From Chromera velia (lineage: Eukaryota; Sar; Chromeraceae), in contig JAHBMJ010003212.1 in the NCBI GenBank assembly GCA_018398765.1, positions 28,126-92,125 on the forward strand: DNA of 64,000 nucleotides. Reading direction: 5' to 3'. Of this stretch, positions 13,124 through 24,805 are shown one piece after another. Both the position numbers and the translations under genes were made by a program. Positions within the stretch are counted from its first letter, which is position 1. Every line of letters begins with the position of its first letter. The notes under the pieces are model-generated. The model was not told where the DNA came from, made no database searches, and worked only from the letters and a program-made list of their open reading frames with translations.

Positions 13124-13645
13124 TGTGTGCGTGCGTCATCTGCCTGCAGACCTCCTACGTCGTCTGCACGGTCATCAACGGGGTTCTCTTCTTCCAGGTG
13201 GGTGAGTGGGTGGGCGCACTCGTATAGGGGGGGCTCTGTTTTGCTTCATGAACAGCGGGCAGTTGTGAGGAACGAACAGAGGAGGAGATCTGTGGTGCAG
13301 GTGGGAGGACAAGTGGAACTACTTCGCGAACGCATGAAATGACAAGTCCATGCAGAAAGAAGACATAAAGAAAAGTTGTTCAGCCCGGTAGGGGGGGTAA
13401 ATATTGATTCATCTACGTGCAGGTAGATGGTCTACCATTGAATTCTTCCGACTGCTTTATTTTTGGAAGTGTATGACCCACATTGTGATTGGCTCCTCTC
13501 GCCACCTTGTCTATCTGTCTGTCTGTCTGTCTGTCTTTCGCCATCATATACGTAGACTGTGCGTCTTGTCAGTGGCTTCATGTCGAGCTTGCTGGTTGTT
13601 CTCTCCATGCACAGTGGATCTTGAATTGACGCATGGCATATGCGT

Positions 13646-13679
<34 letters not shown>

Positions 13680-13764
13680 GATTGTTTTCTACTGGAGTGC
13701 CACGAAAGCCGTTCTTGCGAAAGAAAAAAAAGAAAAAGACAAGGAAAGCAAGAAGAAAAAATGA
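8718..13764 (+). CDS. MPDU1-like PQ-loop protein (dolichol-P-mannose utilisation), 12 exons
   Basis: Exons with consistent phases: 8718-8867, 9457-9582, 9825-9906, 10940-10981, 11206-11311, 11579-11715, 11894-11962, 12226-12279, 12625-12719, 12900-12944, 13150-13197 and 13681-13764 (TGA), giving about 345 aa. Exon 2 holds the first PQ-loop (VKVPQLVNIFASKSVSGISE), exon 3 NPFKTWGE, exon 8 the second loop (VARMPQVIMNFQQGHTG), and exon 9 a segment ending LAQVDDPVML. All align with eukaryotic MPDU1, an ER membrane protein needed for use of dolichol-phosphate mannose and glucose in N-glycan, O-mannose and GPI synthesis. The human protein is about 247 aa; the extra length lies mainly in exons 5-7 and in the tail. 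The C terminus is lysine-rich and ends KKKK, a KKxx-type ER retrieval signal. Small exons 4, 5 and 7 are placed mainly by phase and are less certain. Confidence 0.85.
9880..10036 (+). repeat. Direct duplication of an exon end around a hairpin (case A)
   Basis: The end of MPDU1 exon 3 and its donor region (about 9880-9925, GACTTGGGGGG then ATGGCCTTCATCAGTCAGTC) occurs again at 9977-10036, with a longer G run that contains an N. Between the copies is a perfect 14-bp hairpin: arm TTTCATAATCTTTC at 9926-9939, its reverse complement at 9963-9976, and a 23-nt loop. The upstream copy keeps the reading frame, so the second copy is intronic. Confidence 0.85.
10207..10574 (+). repeat. (TTTC)n/(TTTTC)n microsatellite in MPDU1 intron 3
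   Basis: About 370 bases consist of TTTC and TTTTC units with occasional TTCC, and include two nearly identical blocks in succession. It lies inside the intron from 9907 to 10939. The long poly-Phe/Ser and poly-Lys/Arg frames here are products of the repeat. Confidence 0.95.
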
Positions 13765-14340
13765 GCAAAGTAGCCCCGGAAAGAGCAAATCAATTGTACA
13801 GTCTAGAGTTAGTCTCAGTTGACTATGACTATGACTATGACGCGCCGTCGTTATCCATATCCAGAGCTAGCTGGATACTTCTCACGTTAGGCAGGGAAAA
13901 GTTAACATTTAAGTCGTTATTTTCTAGGACGCCGTCTCAGTTAGATATGAATTAATTGCAAATGATCATTCACAATCCTTTTGACAAGGATTTTGACAAC
14001 TTGAAACAGCTTGAGGTACAAAAACTGCCAAAACAGCTATGCATATATTGGGGCCTTTTTAGTGATTAGTGATTAGTGGTGCCCTAGAGCACTGTCACCG
14101 TTTTGTCTTATACAGGCTTGTTATTTGTTATAACTTACTAGGTTATATCACTAAACTAGCTATTGGTTATACTATTATTTTACTATATCAGCAAGTATAC
14201 ATAAGCATCAACGTTGCATTAAAAATGATATAGGGGCCATGAAAAAAATCAAAACCGAACGTACGGGTTGGAACTCCTCAGGGGGGGGGGAGGTCTATAG
14301 CCAACCCATGTTTATTTTTCTGGTGCTTTCCAGAACCCTA

Positions 14341-14655
14341 AAAAAAGTTATAGAAATGTCGTAGAAATCTTATAGAAGTGTCATAGAAATCTAGATAGAA
14401 ATCTAATAGAAATCCAATAGAAATCGATAGAAATCAGATAGAAATATCATAGAAATCTAACCCTAAAATTTCTATCTGATTTTTATCGATTTCTATTGGA
14501 TTTCTATTAGATTTCTAGAACATTTCTATAAGATTTCTATAACATTTGTATAATCTGATTTCTATGACATTTCTATCAGATTTCTATCGATTTCTATTGG
14601 ATTTCTATTAGATTTCTATGATATTTTTATAGAATTTCTATAACATTTCTATCAC
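14341..14655. repeat. Inverted array of TAGAAATC / GATTTCTA units
   Basis: From about 14350 to 14458 the motif ATAGAAATC recurs every 9-12 bases. From about 14468 to 14655 the complement GATTTCTAT recurs in the same manner. The core arms, 14391-14445 and 14468-14518, are near-perfect reverse complements around a short centre that reads TAACCCTAAAA. A second copy of the right arm follows at about 14570-14620. The single-stranded DNA could fold into a long hairpin. Confidence 0.85.
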
Positions 14656-15962
14656 TTTTTGTAGGGAAGTGAGGCCAAGTCGATGAAAACAGAGTGGCTA
14701 ATTTTCATCCCTAAGAGGTCCTTACTATTGCTTTGAGTCAGAATCTTGGGGGTGGTCTCTGTATAAGACTCCCAGGGGTGAGAAATTTCAGATTTTTTTT
14801 TTATCTGCCGTCTCTTCACAACTTGAATACTGTTCTCACCCCAATGGAAGATGTTCGACAAGCATTCTGGGATACTGTCAACCTAGGTTGTCAACAGGCT
14901 CCCAGCAGAACTTTCAGAGCTCGAAGTTAATAGTACCTTGAAAAAATGGAGCGCTGTGTATAAAAAATGTAAATCGGACGACGACTCGTCGTTGACGAGT
15001 TGAAAGGTCGATTTTTGAAGTTCAATGATGGTCGGGCGGCCGGAAATCTTGTGTCTGACACCCCACTTGAGGACCAAGTAGAAAGTGTTCTTTCCCATGT
15101 TTTGAAGGCTCTTCAGAAACCGACTGCAAGCAAAGATGCAAACATAGATCTCAAACAAAAAAGGGTTTTATAAGCGGTGGATGACGGCTTTGAAACAAAG
15201 TATATATAGCCGGACGTTTTCAATAGGATATTTAAGATCATTTGAGATATTGCTTATCAATAACATGGCATGGTGTGCAGGGCAGCCTCGAGATCATCTC
15301 CTTCGAAGGCTAGTTCGAAGGCCTCTTTTAACTGCAACTCTCTTTCTGGTATACAGACTCAAAAGCATGCAGTGGTTGGAACAATCACCATATATATCAT
15401 GAGTACAGGTCGTGCATCAATCAGCATCGGTTTGAGTGCATTTATAGATGCAAGACTCACTTTTCGTGTTGTGTTGTGAATCCCCAAATGGATAAAGTCC
15501 TTTATTGCAATGGCCGCGCCCTTTGAGTTTGGTGGAAGGTTTTTGAGTCCTAGGTGTTCAAGAAAGTTGATTGTGATCTGGTACAATGGGTCGCTGTATG
15601 CATGGATACATACCATTCAAGGAAAGATTCAGGAAAGACCTGCCATCTATGTAACAAACGAAAAATACACTCAGGATTGTGCAAGTCCTTGCTGATCCTC
15701 TCATGGTTTTAAAGTCAGCATATTGTAGAACGGGAACACGTTCCTCCAATTTGCTCCACAGCTCTGGCAAGTTTATTTTATACCTGTTGGCCTTCAAAAA
15801 GCTGTCTTATATGTTGGCCTTTTGACTGTTGATTTGATTGGAAGAAGAAAGACAGAGCAAGTTTGGGAGTTCACACTGGCTGGCCTTCATATAGCCAGGG
15901 AAGATAGCATGGTATCTGGAGATGGTTTCTAGATAGGGGGGTGATATCGGGGGGGGGGGGGC

Positions 15963-16482
15963 CNNNNNNNNNNNNNNNNNNNNNNNNNNNNNNNNNNNNN
16001 NNNNNNNNNNNNNNNNNNNNNNNNNNNNNNNNNNNNNNNNNNNNNNNNNNNNNNNNNNNNNNNNNNNNNNNNNNNNNNNNNNNNNNNNNNNNNNNNNNNN
16101 NNNNNNNNNNNNNNNNNNNNNNNNNNNNNNNNNNNNNNNNNNNNNNNNNNNNNNNNNNNNNNNNNNNNNNNNNNNNNNNNNNNNNNNNNNNNNNNNNNNN
16201 NNNNNNNNNNNNNNNNNNNNNNNNNNNNNNNNNNNNNNNNNNNNNNNNNNNNNNNNNNNNNNNNNNNNNNNNNNNNNNNNNNNNNNNNNNNNNNNNNNNN
16301 NNNNNNNNNNNNNNNNNNNNNNNNNNNNNNNNNNNNNNNNNNNNNNNNNNNNNNNNNNNNNNNNNNNNNNNNNNNNNNNNNNNNNNNNNNNNNNNNNNNN
16401 NNNNNNNNNNNNNNNNNNNNNNNNNNNNNNNNNNNNNNNNNNNNNNNNNNNNNNNNNNNNNNNNNNNNNNNNNNNNNNNNNN
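15963..16482. other. Assembly gap (520 Ns)
   Basis: A run of unknown bases directly follows a G homopolymer. Nothing can be said of its content. Shorter Ns at 9990, 26214-26215 and 52978-52979 also sit inside homopolymer runs. Confidence 0.99.
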
Positions 16483-16868
16483 ATGCTAAAAGCATTTCAC
16501 CCCCCTATGTTTCTAGACTTTGTGGTAACAATTAAGGAAAAAGGAGGTCGACACTGAGGGTGCTGAAGAGCGTCCCATCAGATCGAGCATTCACTGCGCA
16601 TGCATGCATGCATGCATGCATGCATGCCGGGGCTCATGGAGGGCCTCGGTTCTTGTCTAGATCTGTACACCCCCGCCCCGCGGGCCCGCGCGCGTGCTGC
16701 CCCCCGGCCGCGCGAGACTGCTTGCATCACAGTCCTCTTCCCGACTCCCGAGGAGGTCCCTGAAGGAGTGAACGCTGCTGGAACCTCGTCGGGAATCAAA
16801 CAAACACCTGCAGCAAAACGTATCGAATATTGTTCTGGACTGAGTGTTTGAGAATTTGGCCAGGCCCG

Positions 16869-18625
16869 ATGCGTTTGGGAGTGCTTACCCTCTTCGGTCT
16901 CGTGACCGTTGTTCGGGGGGGAGTGATGGAAGATATCGCCAGTGGGACGTTTTCGATGAAACTGTTCGAGTCCGGCGTGGGTCTTGCAAACAAAAACGAA
17001 GATGGGATTGCGAAATTCACATCAGGAGTTGGGGGCATGTTGGGGGGTCTGAATAAACTGGATGGATTTCAGTCGGACGGTTTGAAGAAATTGGTGGAGG
17101 GCATGAAGGGACCGACACCAGGCAAACCCACAGTCCGAAAGAATATCTATTCTCTTGCCGAGCAGGAACGCGACGACTTCTTCACTCTCCTCAAGCTGAT
17201 GAAAAACACAACCGCAGAGGACGGCAGAGCCCGCTACGGGGAAGTCTTTGCCACTTACGACGAGGTACTGTGCCAAGAGTTTTTCTTTCAAGTACACTGT
17301 TGCTTGTTTGCGTGTTGGTACATCAATGCCACCTCTTCTCATGTCATGTCCACTTGCAGATTACCATTCAGCACGCATACGCTACTCTGGCATCTGACTG
17401 CGACAGAGGACACTTCGGACCGGTGGGTGAAGAGAAGAGATCCATGTTGGAAAAGTGACTGACCTTTTTTTCTCCATAACAGTGACTGACCTTTTTTCCC
17501 CCCTGTTGCATGCGCATGACCGGTCCTTTTCCTGTGGATAGCGGACCCAAGTGCACTATAGCTGAATCCCAAGGACAATAAATTGTCAGCTTGCACCTTT
17601 CATGGGTCCCTCACACTTCTAGTGCCCTCTCAGTGCCAATACATAAAGGTAGAAGATGTGTTTCCACCCCATGCAGATTTCCAACGTCCCCATGCAGGCT
17701 CCTCCCCCCATCTCCCCCATGCATGATTGGTGCAGGCCATGCCCTGGTTCCACCGCATCCTCACCAGGAGAGTCGAGATTGTCCTTGCCGCCATTGCGGA
17801 AGTGGAGGGACTGGAATTCCCAGGGATGCCCTACTGGGACTTTGTGGTCGGTTTCCTAAGAGAATGTGGTCTCTAGCTGTCGGATGGATGAAGCCCTCTT
17901 CCTCTGCGTGTTTGTGCATGTATTTGTGTGCTTCCAAGAGTACATCTTTGAGACTGGGGAGTCCCATGGGGTAGCACACTGATGGATCTAGACCTTGTGG
18001 AATGTCTGGTTGGGTACGTACAGGGAAGGAAAGCCAAAGTTTGCGTGCTTTGCTGTTTGCCGAGCGGTCTGACTGCCTGCCTGTCTGAAGTAGAAAACCA
18101 ACAGAAACATATAACAGAAAGAAAGAAAGGTATAGTCTGTCTGTCTCTCTATCCATCTGTCTGACTGGCCGACTTTCTGGCACCGCCAACTTGCGGGCTG
18201 CTGCCTTTGGGGGCCCGCCAGAGTGTGTGCGTCTGATTTTCCCAAAAAGTAAAGCAACTTGCATGGGTTGGATAGGGCGTTGACGGGTCGAGCACAATTG
18301 GATCTAAGTGACGTGACGTGGAGGGGATAGAGAGAGCGTTGAGGATGTCTCTTCACCCTTTGTGGAGTCGTGGCTCTCGTCTGCCTGCACTTGTGTTCAT
18401 TCATTCGGATTTCATGCAAAGAAGTTCTTCTGTTGATTGTGCATGGCATCCCTTGCATGGCTTGCAGGAGGATTTGAAGGCAGGCAAGTGGGAAGAGGCC
18501 AAGATCTTTTCGGTGGGTGAACTAAGCGACTCACCCTCCTTCAAAGTTTCTCCTCTTATTTGTCTCTTTCATATCTCTGCCTCAGTTTATCTATCTGTGC
18601 CTCTCTCTCTCTGTCTCTCCCTCCG

Positions 18626-18685
<60 letters not shown>

Positions 18686-18716
18686 TGTGTGTGTGTGCGT
18701 GTGTGTGTGCGTGTGC

Positions 18717-18784
<68 letters not shown>

Positions 18785-21133
18785 GGGTGGGTGGCTTTAA
18801 TTTGGTTCTTCTTTTTCTTTTTTGTGTTTTCTCGGGATCTCTTTTTTCCCTTCCTTTTGAGTGAATTTGAATTTTTTGATCTCTTATTCTTTCTTCTGGT
18901 GTTCTGTTTTCTTCTTTTTGGTCTTCTTTCCACCGCACATTCCTGTCTTGTTGGAGTTGTTTCTGAAACGTGCTGTCGCTTTGTTTGGTCTCTGTTGTCT
19001 CTTTGTTTATTTGCAGGACGACTACTTTGGAGGGGAGGGGGATCCCTCGGACAGTTGGCAGATTCAAAACGGACAGCTGGTAGATGGGTGGGAGATCTCG
19101 GAGAGCGACCATCCGAGGTTCAAAAACGCATTCGGACTGCTCAGGGCTCCCTACAACCCCAACAAAGCAAGAAAACTCACACGCAGGTGCGGCCAGTCTC
19201 TCTCAAGACATGATTCACTATTGAGACAGTAGTGGACGTGCACCAGTTTACGTTCACATCACCACATTGTCTGTACGTCCGGCCCTAAAGGGGTCCCTCT
19301 TCTGCTCGGGAGAATGAATGAAGACTGACTGAACGGAAATTACAGAAAGAAAGGATCCTTGCTTCACCTGCTGACACATTCATGAAGGGAGTGTTCTGGT
19401 CCAGGTTCTGGTCCAGATTGGGGGTCTTTCTATACACACACACACATACACAGACACATACACACACAAGTGCACGCACACTCACACAGACCTATATGTG
19501 TGCACATACGTGTGTACATGTTTGCTCAGGTTCAAGAGCTACTGCGGTGTCCCCTTCCCCGAGGTCACCTCCAGTGGCCAGGACGCGTGCGTCAAGTTGA
19601 AGCAGCCAGCTGGCGTGCTCGGGTTTCTGGCCTGTGCAGACCCGACGGTGCACTCCAGCCCCCACTTTGTGATCGGAGGTACCTGGAACTCCTCGGACGG
19701 AATCGACTGCTTTGCTCTTCAGGTATTTTGAATGTATTACCGAAATACAGGGTGCATGCCAAATACGTGCAGTCCAGAACATACTAGTATGTATTAATAG
19801 AAGAATGCGAAACTCTCCCTCCTACAATCGGTTCTCTTCAGAGAAAGTGGACTGGTCTATGTGAGCATGGACAGCTCGAGGACAGACGGACACGATGTAA
19901 CCCTTTTCGAGTGACCCTATTTGTTTCTGAAGTTTGTATCTCTCTCCCCAATTTATCCGGTCCTTGTGTGTGCGTTGTTCAGGTTCCTGCCTCATCTTTT
20001 CCAAAGGAAGAAGGTGACATCCTCGTGCTTGGGGGCACTCCTGGTCGGTTTGTTCTTTGCTTTTCCATAATTGCCAACAGCTGAGCGGAGAGGCTTTGTC
20101 CAGATCGTTCTGTCTGTTTTCTCACTTTCGATCTCGCTGCCCCCATTTCTCTTCATTTTCCGGGAAAGACTGTGGAAGCGCTAGCTACGATGGATCAACT
20201 GGCGTTGTGTCCCTGCAAAGCTGTAGAACGCAGAACAAATATGCGGTCAAGAGCCTTGTTCTGATCTGTGCATCCGTTCATGTACTTGCAAGTCTGTATG
20301 TGAATCTGTAACTATCTTCATATCCAGCCTTGTTCTGACATGTGCACTTGTACGTTTCTCTCTCTGCACGTGCCCGCAGGTCCCTATGTGGATCAGTGGG
20401 CCGCCGGGTGCGTGCAGTGCGACCCCTGTGCACCAGAGGCCGACCCGACAGAGTGCTTTTGCACGTACACGGCAGAAACAGAAAAGGAAGCCAAAGAGTC
20501 AGTTCAGAATCAGCATCCACGCGTGAATTGTCATTCTTTAAGTTTGCAAGGGGCAGGAGTTATCGGTTGAATAGCTGTACCTCCGCATGCATGACACACG
20601 GAAAAGAAGGTCAAGGGTTCTCGCAGTTTATATCCCTCTATTCAGGTACGATACAGAAGAAAACCACAGTAATTCCCTGACGTTCTCTGGTTGAACGTGC
20701 GTGTGAATCTGTGAACAGATCCCCCTCCTGTGAAGGTAGAATGCAAATTGTTTCTCTAATGTACGGAAAATCAACCGAACCACCTAAGCATGCACATGTA
20801 CGTACAACGCTTCGTGAGTGCGTGCGTGCATGCAGCTGTGTGGACATGCATTTACTTTCATACAGAATTCTGTATAAAAAAGAATTCTGTTTGAAAGTAA
20901 ATGCGTGCGTCAATGCAGCTGTGTGGACAACGCCCTCCTCTCGAAGGCCTTCCCCGTGTGGGGCCTGGGGGTGCTCGGGGACATGAGTGACAGGCCCACC
21001 GCCACCAACGACCCTCTCTTCTGGCTGCATCACGCCAACGTCTGTCCTGTCGGCCGTTCCGTTGAACTCCAACTGTGTACTTTCAAGGTGGAAGCTGCCT
21101 GCTCCTTTCTTATGTGTGCAGGTGTGCGTAAGG

Positions 21134-21182
<49 letters not shown>

Positions 21183-21967
21183 AGAGAAAGAGAAAGAAAA
21201 AAAGAGAAAGAAAGAAAGAAAGAAAAAGAAAGAACGAAAGAGGGAGGGGGGGAGGGGGGGGGCAGAGAGAGACAGAGACAGAAACAGAGAGCGTCTCTCT
21301 GTGTGTCTCTTTGCAGTTTGATAGAGCTTTCACAGCATGGCAGGTCCACAACGTTGAGCTTGCAAAGGCCTACTACGGCGCTCCCGACAAATGGCCTCTC
21401 CCGAAGCTGCGTGAGTGCTACGGACACGCCCTGGACGATGTGGTGAACTCAGAAGATCCGTTCATCAACGTCCTCGAGGACACACCGGCAGATGCGCCCC
21501 CCACACTCAGACAGATCATCGCAGCCACAGTGCCTGGGTGGACTTTGCCGTATGACTATGATGACCTTCCAGGTGAGAGCGAAAGGCCATGCGTGCATCC
21601 AAACATATCTGTACGGTATTTGCGTGGTTGCCCCACACATTTTGTAGTTAATTGCATATTTCTAAATGTGAATGCTGTAAATGAACACTTCTGACTCATG
21701 AGCTCGCCGTCACTGTTTCTCCAGTAACTTCGCTGACAGATGCGAAAGGAGCGCATTTGATTTGTATTCTCTCAGGCATTGTGCTTGTCCATCATTATTG
21801 CTTCGTCTGCTTGCATGCATTCATGTGCAGCTGGGATGACGGGAGTTCTCGAGAAGCAGCGCTCTGCCTTTGCCGAGAAGGGCGCGGGTCCTCTGGAGAC
21901 TCCCGCAGCTGCTGAGGGGGGGCAGTTGGACCTTTCCGGCCTCAAATTCAAGTTCCCTGGCAATTAG
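16869..21967 (+). CDS. Secreted tyrosinase-family copper oxidase, 12 exons
   Basis: Exons with matching phases: 16869-17264, 17360-17422, 17736-17846, 18468-18512, 19017-19186, 19530-19722, 19983-20043, 20380-20497, 20646-20681, 20919-21039, 21317-21572 and 21831-21967 (TAG), giving about 568 aa. The start [17 protein letters not shown] is a typical signal peptide. The CuA site is [14 protein letters not shown] and [13 protein letters not shown], followed by the family's YWDF. The CuB site is [11 protein letters not shown] plus [10 protein letters not shown] and FDRAFTAW. All six copper-binding histidines appear present, so it could oxidise phenols or diphenols. The unusual part is about 100 residues between the second and third CuB histidine regions, with six cysteines in [18 protein letters not shown]. 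Exon 9 (36 nt) is placed by phase. Substrate and physiological role are unknown. Confidence 0.88.
18628..18782 (+). repeat. (CT)n(TG)n microsatellite in a tyrosinase intron
   Basis: A CT run is followed by about 130 bases of TG repeat with a few CG and TA interruptions, inside intron 4. Poly-Val/Cys and His/Thr frames over it are not coding. Confidence 0.95.
20820..20930 (+). repeat. Duplicated splice acceptor around a 24-bp hairpin (case B)
   Basis: The string ATGCAGCTGTGTGGACA, with flanking TGCGTGCGT, occurs at about 20822-20846 and again at about 20904-20929. It contains the acceptor and first bases of tyrosinase exon 10. Between the copies is a hairpin with 24-bp arms (20848-20871 and 20881-20904, 23 of 24 paired, 9-nt loop) that contains TTTCATACAGAATTCT. 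Only the second copy leads into the conserved CuB frame. The first is an intact decoy acceptor 83 bases upstream. Confidence 0.9.
21135..21292 (+). repeat. GA-rich microsatellite before tyrosinase exon 11
   Basis: GAGA, GAAA and GGGA units fill the end of intron 10. The intron then switches to CT/TG just before the acceptor at 21316. Confidence 0.9.
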
Positions 21968-24805
21968 CTGGGAGGTGAGAGGAGACATTCAGGGACACCA
22001 ACGCGTTGAGGAAATGTATCAGTAAATGACTACACGCACTTTCTGAATGCTACGTGAAATTCAATGTTGTGATTCCATTTAAATGCCGGCCGATTGCGTC
22101 TCTTTGATGATCGATGTCACAGCTGTAGGTCAAACGGCGATGACTCGAATGACCAACTTTTGAAGCAAGCCGTGCGTCGTTGACTCAGAATGCATGATAT
22201 CTTGCCCTATGCGTCCGCGTTCAAGCAAGTAGATTTCAAGCCGCGCGTAAGAAAAGAGGAGGAGTTGTTTCAGAGCAACAGAGCGCAGAGAGCCTGAGGG
22301 GAAGGAAGCTTTGAATTTTCATTGTTCGTTTGGAGACGGAGTACAAGAAGAAATTCTCCTTTTGACAACTATAGGAGAAACGTATTCGTACTTGCGATTG
22401 TGCAAAAAGGTGGATCAGTATTCATAGTGCCATCATCAGTGAATCTTGAAGCAGAACGGTATCTGTGCAAAAAACAGTTCCAATTCTCTCTTCAAGTTTA
22501 ACTTTTTGTCAAGTTCTTAAATGCATTCAGACCAGACATTCATTAAAAACTTTGTATACATAAGTTTCTATTTATAATCTGTCAGAATATTGTATACATG
22601 AAACCACTGCCGCAGTGTACAATATTAGTACAACTACTCTAGACAACTACTGCTGCTACTAGCTGTTACTTATTACAATAATGCCGCTTGTAAGTTTAAG
22701 TGAATATGAAAATTCAATTGGGAAAATTTTAATTTGTATAACTATTTAAAATAACTATACAAAATCATACAGTACAGCTAATTAATAATAAAGTAATATA
22801 CTTAGTATAATTAGTCCTAAAAGCAATATTAAAATAGCTGAAATATTTCTGTATAAACGAAGTGTACATAGTGCTAAGTAGTGCTAAGCTTTCTAAAAAA
22901 TAGTCTTAAATAGATTAAGATTCAATTTAGGAGAGTCAGAAAGACATTTTAAGTTACAAAATATGAGAATGTAGGAACCAAGTCAAACTTAACAGCCAAA
23001 TGCCGCTTGATTCGCGGCTTGAAACATGTGTATAAAGTAAAGTTTCCATCTAGCTTAGCATTTAGCTTAAGTTCGTTGTTCTATCAATATTCATAACAGT
23101 TTTTTAGCAAAAGTTCTAAAATTTTAGACTAAAAAACAATACTAATTGATAGTAACCAATTTTGATTTAATAGGATTTAATTTGATTTGATTTGAGCTTC
23201 AAGCTCAAATCTGACCAGATTTGAGATAGATTTGAGGTTGAAGTCTTGAGGTCACTCTCGATAGTATTGAAGACGACATGACGCAGTCGATACCACTAAG
23301 AAATCCTAGAAAGCCCTAGACACAAGAAAATCACTAAAAACTAGACTAAAAGCTACATTAAGACTCTCAAAATTAATGAGCTATTATCAAAGCTAAGAGC
23401 TTACATAAGTTAAGAGCTTATAATTACATTACTCCCTCTTTTTGCAGGCCACACTTTCTTTACATAGCCGGTACTGTATACTAATGTGGCCTTCTTGCTA
23501 GCCTTCTTGCTAGCTTTCTTGTTGTTATGACTTATGGGATTGTTTGACATCGTTGATCGGTTTGATAAGGGGGGGCCCAAGAAGGGCCCAAGCCTGGCAA
23601 AGAAAGAAGCGTAAAAACTGCCACAGGACAATAAAGAACTACTTTAAACCCTCAATCAAAACTGGAATGTCTCGAAAATAGACTGGATGACCTCTTTTTC
23701 ACTGAGCAAACATTTAGAAAAGCTTTGGGGCGTTCATATTCATGCTAATTATTCATGTGAAACCGATGAAAAAATCTTTTTATAATCATTTATTTTTTTT
23801 TTGTGCATAAAAAAGTGTAAAGACTTATTTGAGAGACTAGATGATGGATTGACCTCGAAGATTTGAGCTTAAAGGGTCAGATTTGAAGTAGATCTAGGCG
23901 CCGGCTAGAAAAAAAAAAAAGAAAAAAAATAAGCGATTTGAGGAGATCTTTTTTTTTTACTTTTTTTTTTTTACTTTTCAACCCTGAACAACACTTAGCA
24001 ACAGTTGTGCAATACACAAACAACACTTGTATAACACTTGAATAACAGTTGTTTGACTGATACAGAAAAAAAAAAAAAAGTAAAGGGTTTTGGGGGATCT
24101 TTTTTTTTTTTTTTTTCTAGCCAGCGCCTAGAAGTAGATTTGATAGGATATGGTAGGCCCTATCATGCTAAAGTTTCTCAGGCCTAAGATTTGATTTGAG
24201 GTTAAGCCCTACTTCAAATCAAATCAAATCAAATCTGGTCACTATCAATTGGCATGTTATGAATATCGTTTTCTCATTTAAAAAAAACCAAAAAACCGGG
24301 CAAGCAAAAACAGTATGAACAGAGAATTATCCTTCAAGATTGACTAAGTAAGTAATTTAACTTTGAAAAGTTGGCTAATGGGCTCATTGGCTTTTGCGTC
24401 TTGAAGCTTTGAGGCTGAGATCGAAGGAATTAAGTCAGAAATCTCCCCAAATCCGTCACGGTTTCGATTCCTCCACCCACTTCGAATTTGGTCAAACAAT
24501 TTGCACAACCAGAAATTCAATCGGGTGGTCTGTAGAAAGGGTCCTGCAACGCTGTCCCAAACTTCGTGTCACCGAATGTGTATCTGTCTTTTTTTTTGTT
24601 GACTGAAAGTGCATAGATCCCACCTAAGTCCTCTCCCTTGCCCTCTTCCCGTTGTCGATGATGAGTCCATGCAGAAGGGCAGAGGACTGATACCATCTGT
24701 TTTCCCCAGCCTCGAATTTTATACCCTCGCCGTCCCCTCTACCATCCACTTTTGAATTCCACTTCACCACACAACCCCACCCACCCAGCATCAGTCTGTT
24801 TATGT
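21968..24805. other. AT-rich intergenic DNA with a nested inverted-repeat element
   Basis: No gene is recognised between the tyrosinase and the four-TM gene. 22.5-23.1 kb is very AT-rich, without long frames. The inverted-repeat element is listed separately. The last 200 bases are the 3' flank of the minus-strand gene. Confidence 0.6.
23086..24275. mobile_element. Inverted-repeat element with a second inverted repeat nested inside
   Basis: ATATTCATAACA, then ATTGATAGT(A/G)ACCA, then TTTGATTTGATTTG reads inward from the left end (about 23088-23200, with a 45-base insertion) and inward from the right end (about 24272-24200) in opposite orientation. Inside it, AGATTTGAAGTAGAT plus CTAGGCGCCGGCTAG at about 23879-23912 is mirrored at about 24117-24147. 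Each inner arm runs into a long A or T homopolymer. No transposase is visible. I read it as a MITE-like element, perhaps with a second one nested inside. Exact ends and target duplications were not resolved. Confidence 0.55.

Larger units (their letters stand above)
13765..16868. other. Intergenic DNA with TAGAAATC inverted array and assembly gap
   Basis: No gene is recognised between the MPDU1-like and tyrosinase genes. Apart from the TAGAAATC array and the gap, listed separately, it contains AT-rich DNA, a TGCATGCA run at about 16600-16627, and short minus-strand frames at about 14.9-15.8 kb with no recognised domain. The 400 bases before the tyrosinase start become GC-rich. Confidence 0.6.

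Noticed and set aside
14450-14470. Telomere or interstitial telomeric repeat
   Set aside because: Only one TAACCCTAAAA unit is present. It is explained by the centre of the inverted array.
14350-14655. CRISPR-like array
   Set aside because: The repeated unit is only about 9 bases, spacers are 1-3 bases, orientation reverses in the middle, and the genome is eukaryotic.
17455-17505. Another hairpin-split duplication (AGTGACTGACC twice)
   Set aside because: The two 19-base copies are separated by only eight bases and no hairpin is present. A simple tandem slip is enough to explain it.
18555-18800. Val/Cys-rich and His/Thr-rich reading frames, also near 4.2, 49.7 and 58.5 kb
   Set aside because: They are translations of TG/CA microsatellites.
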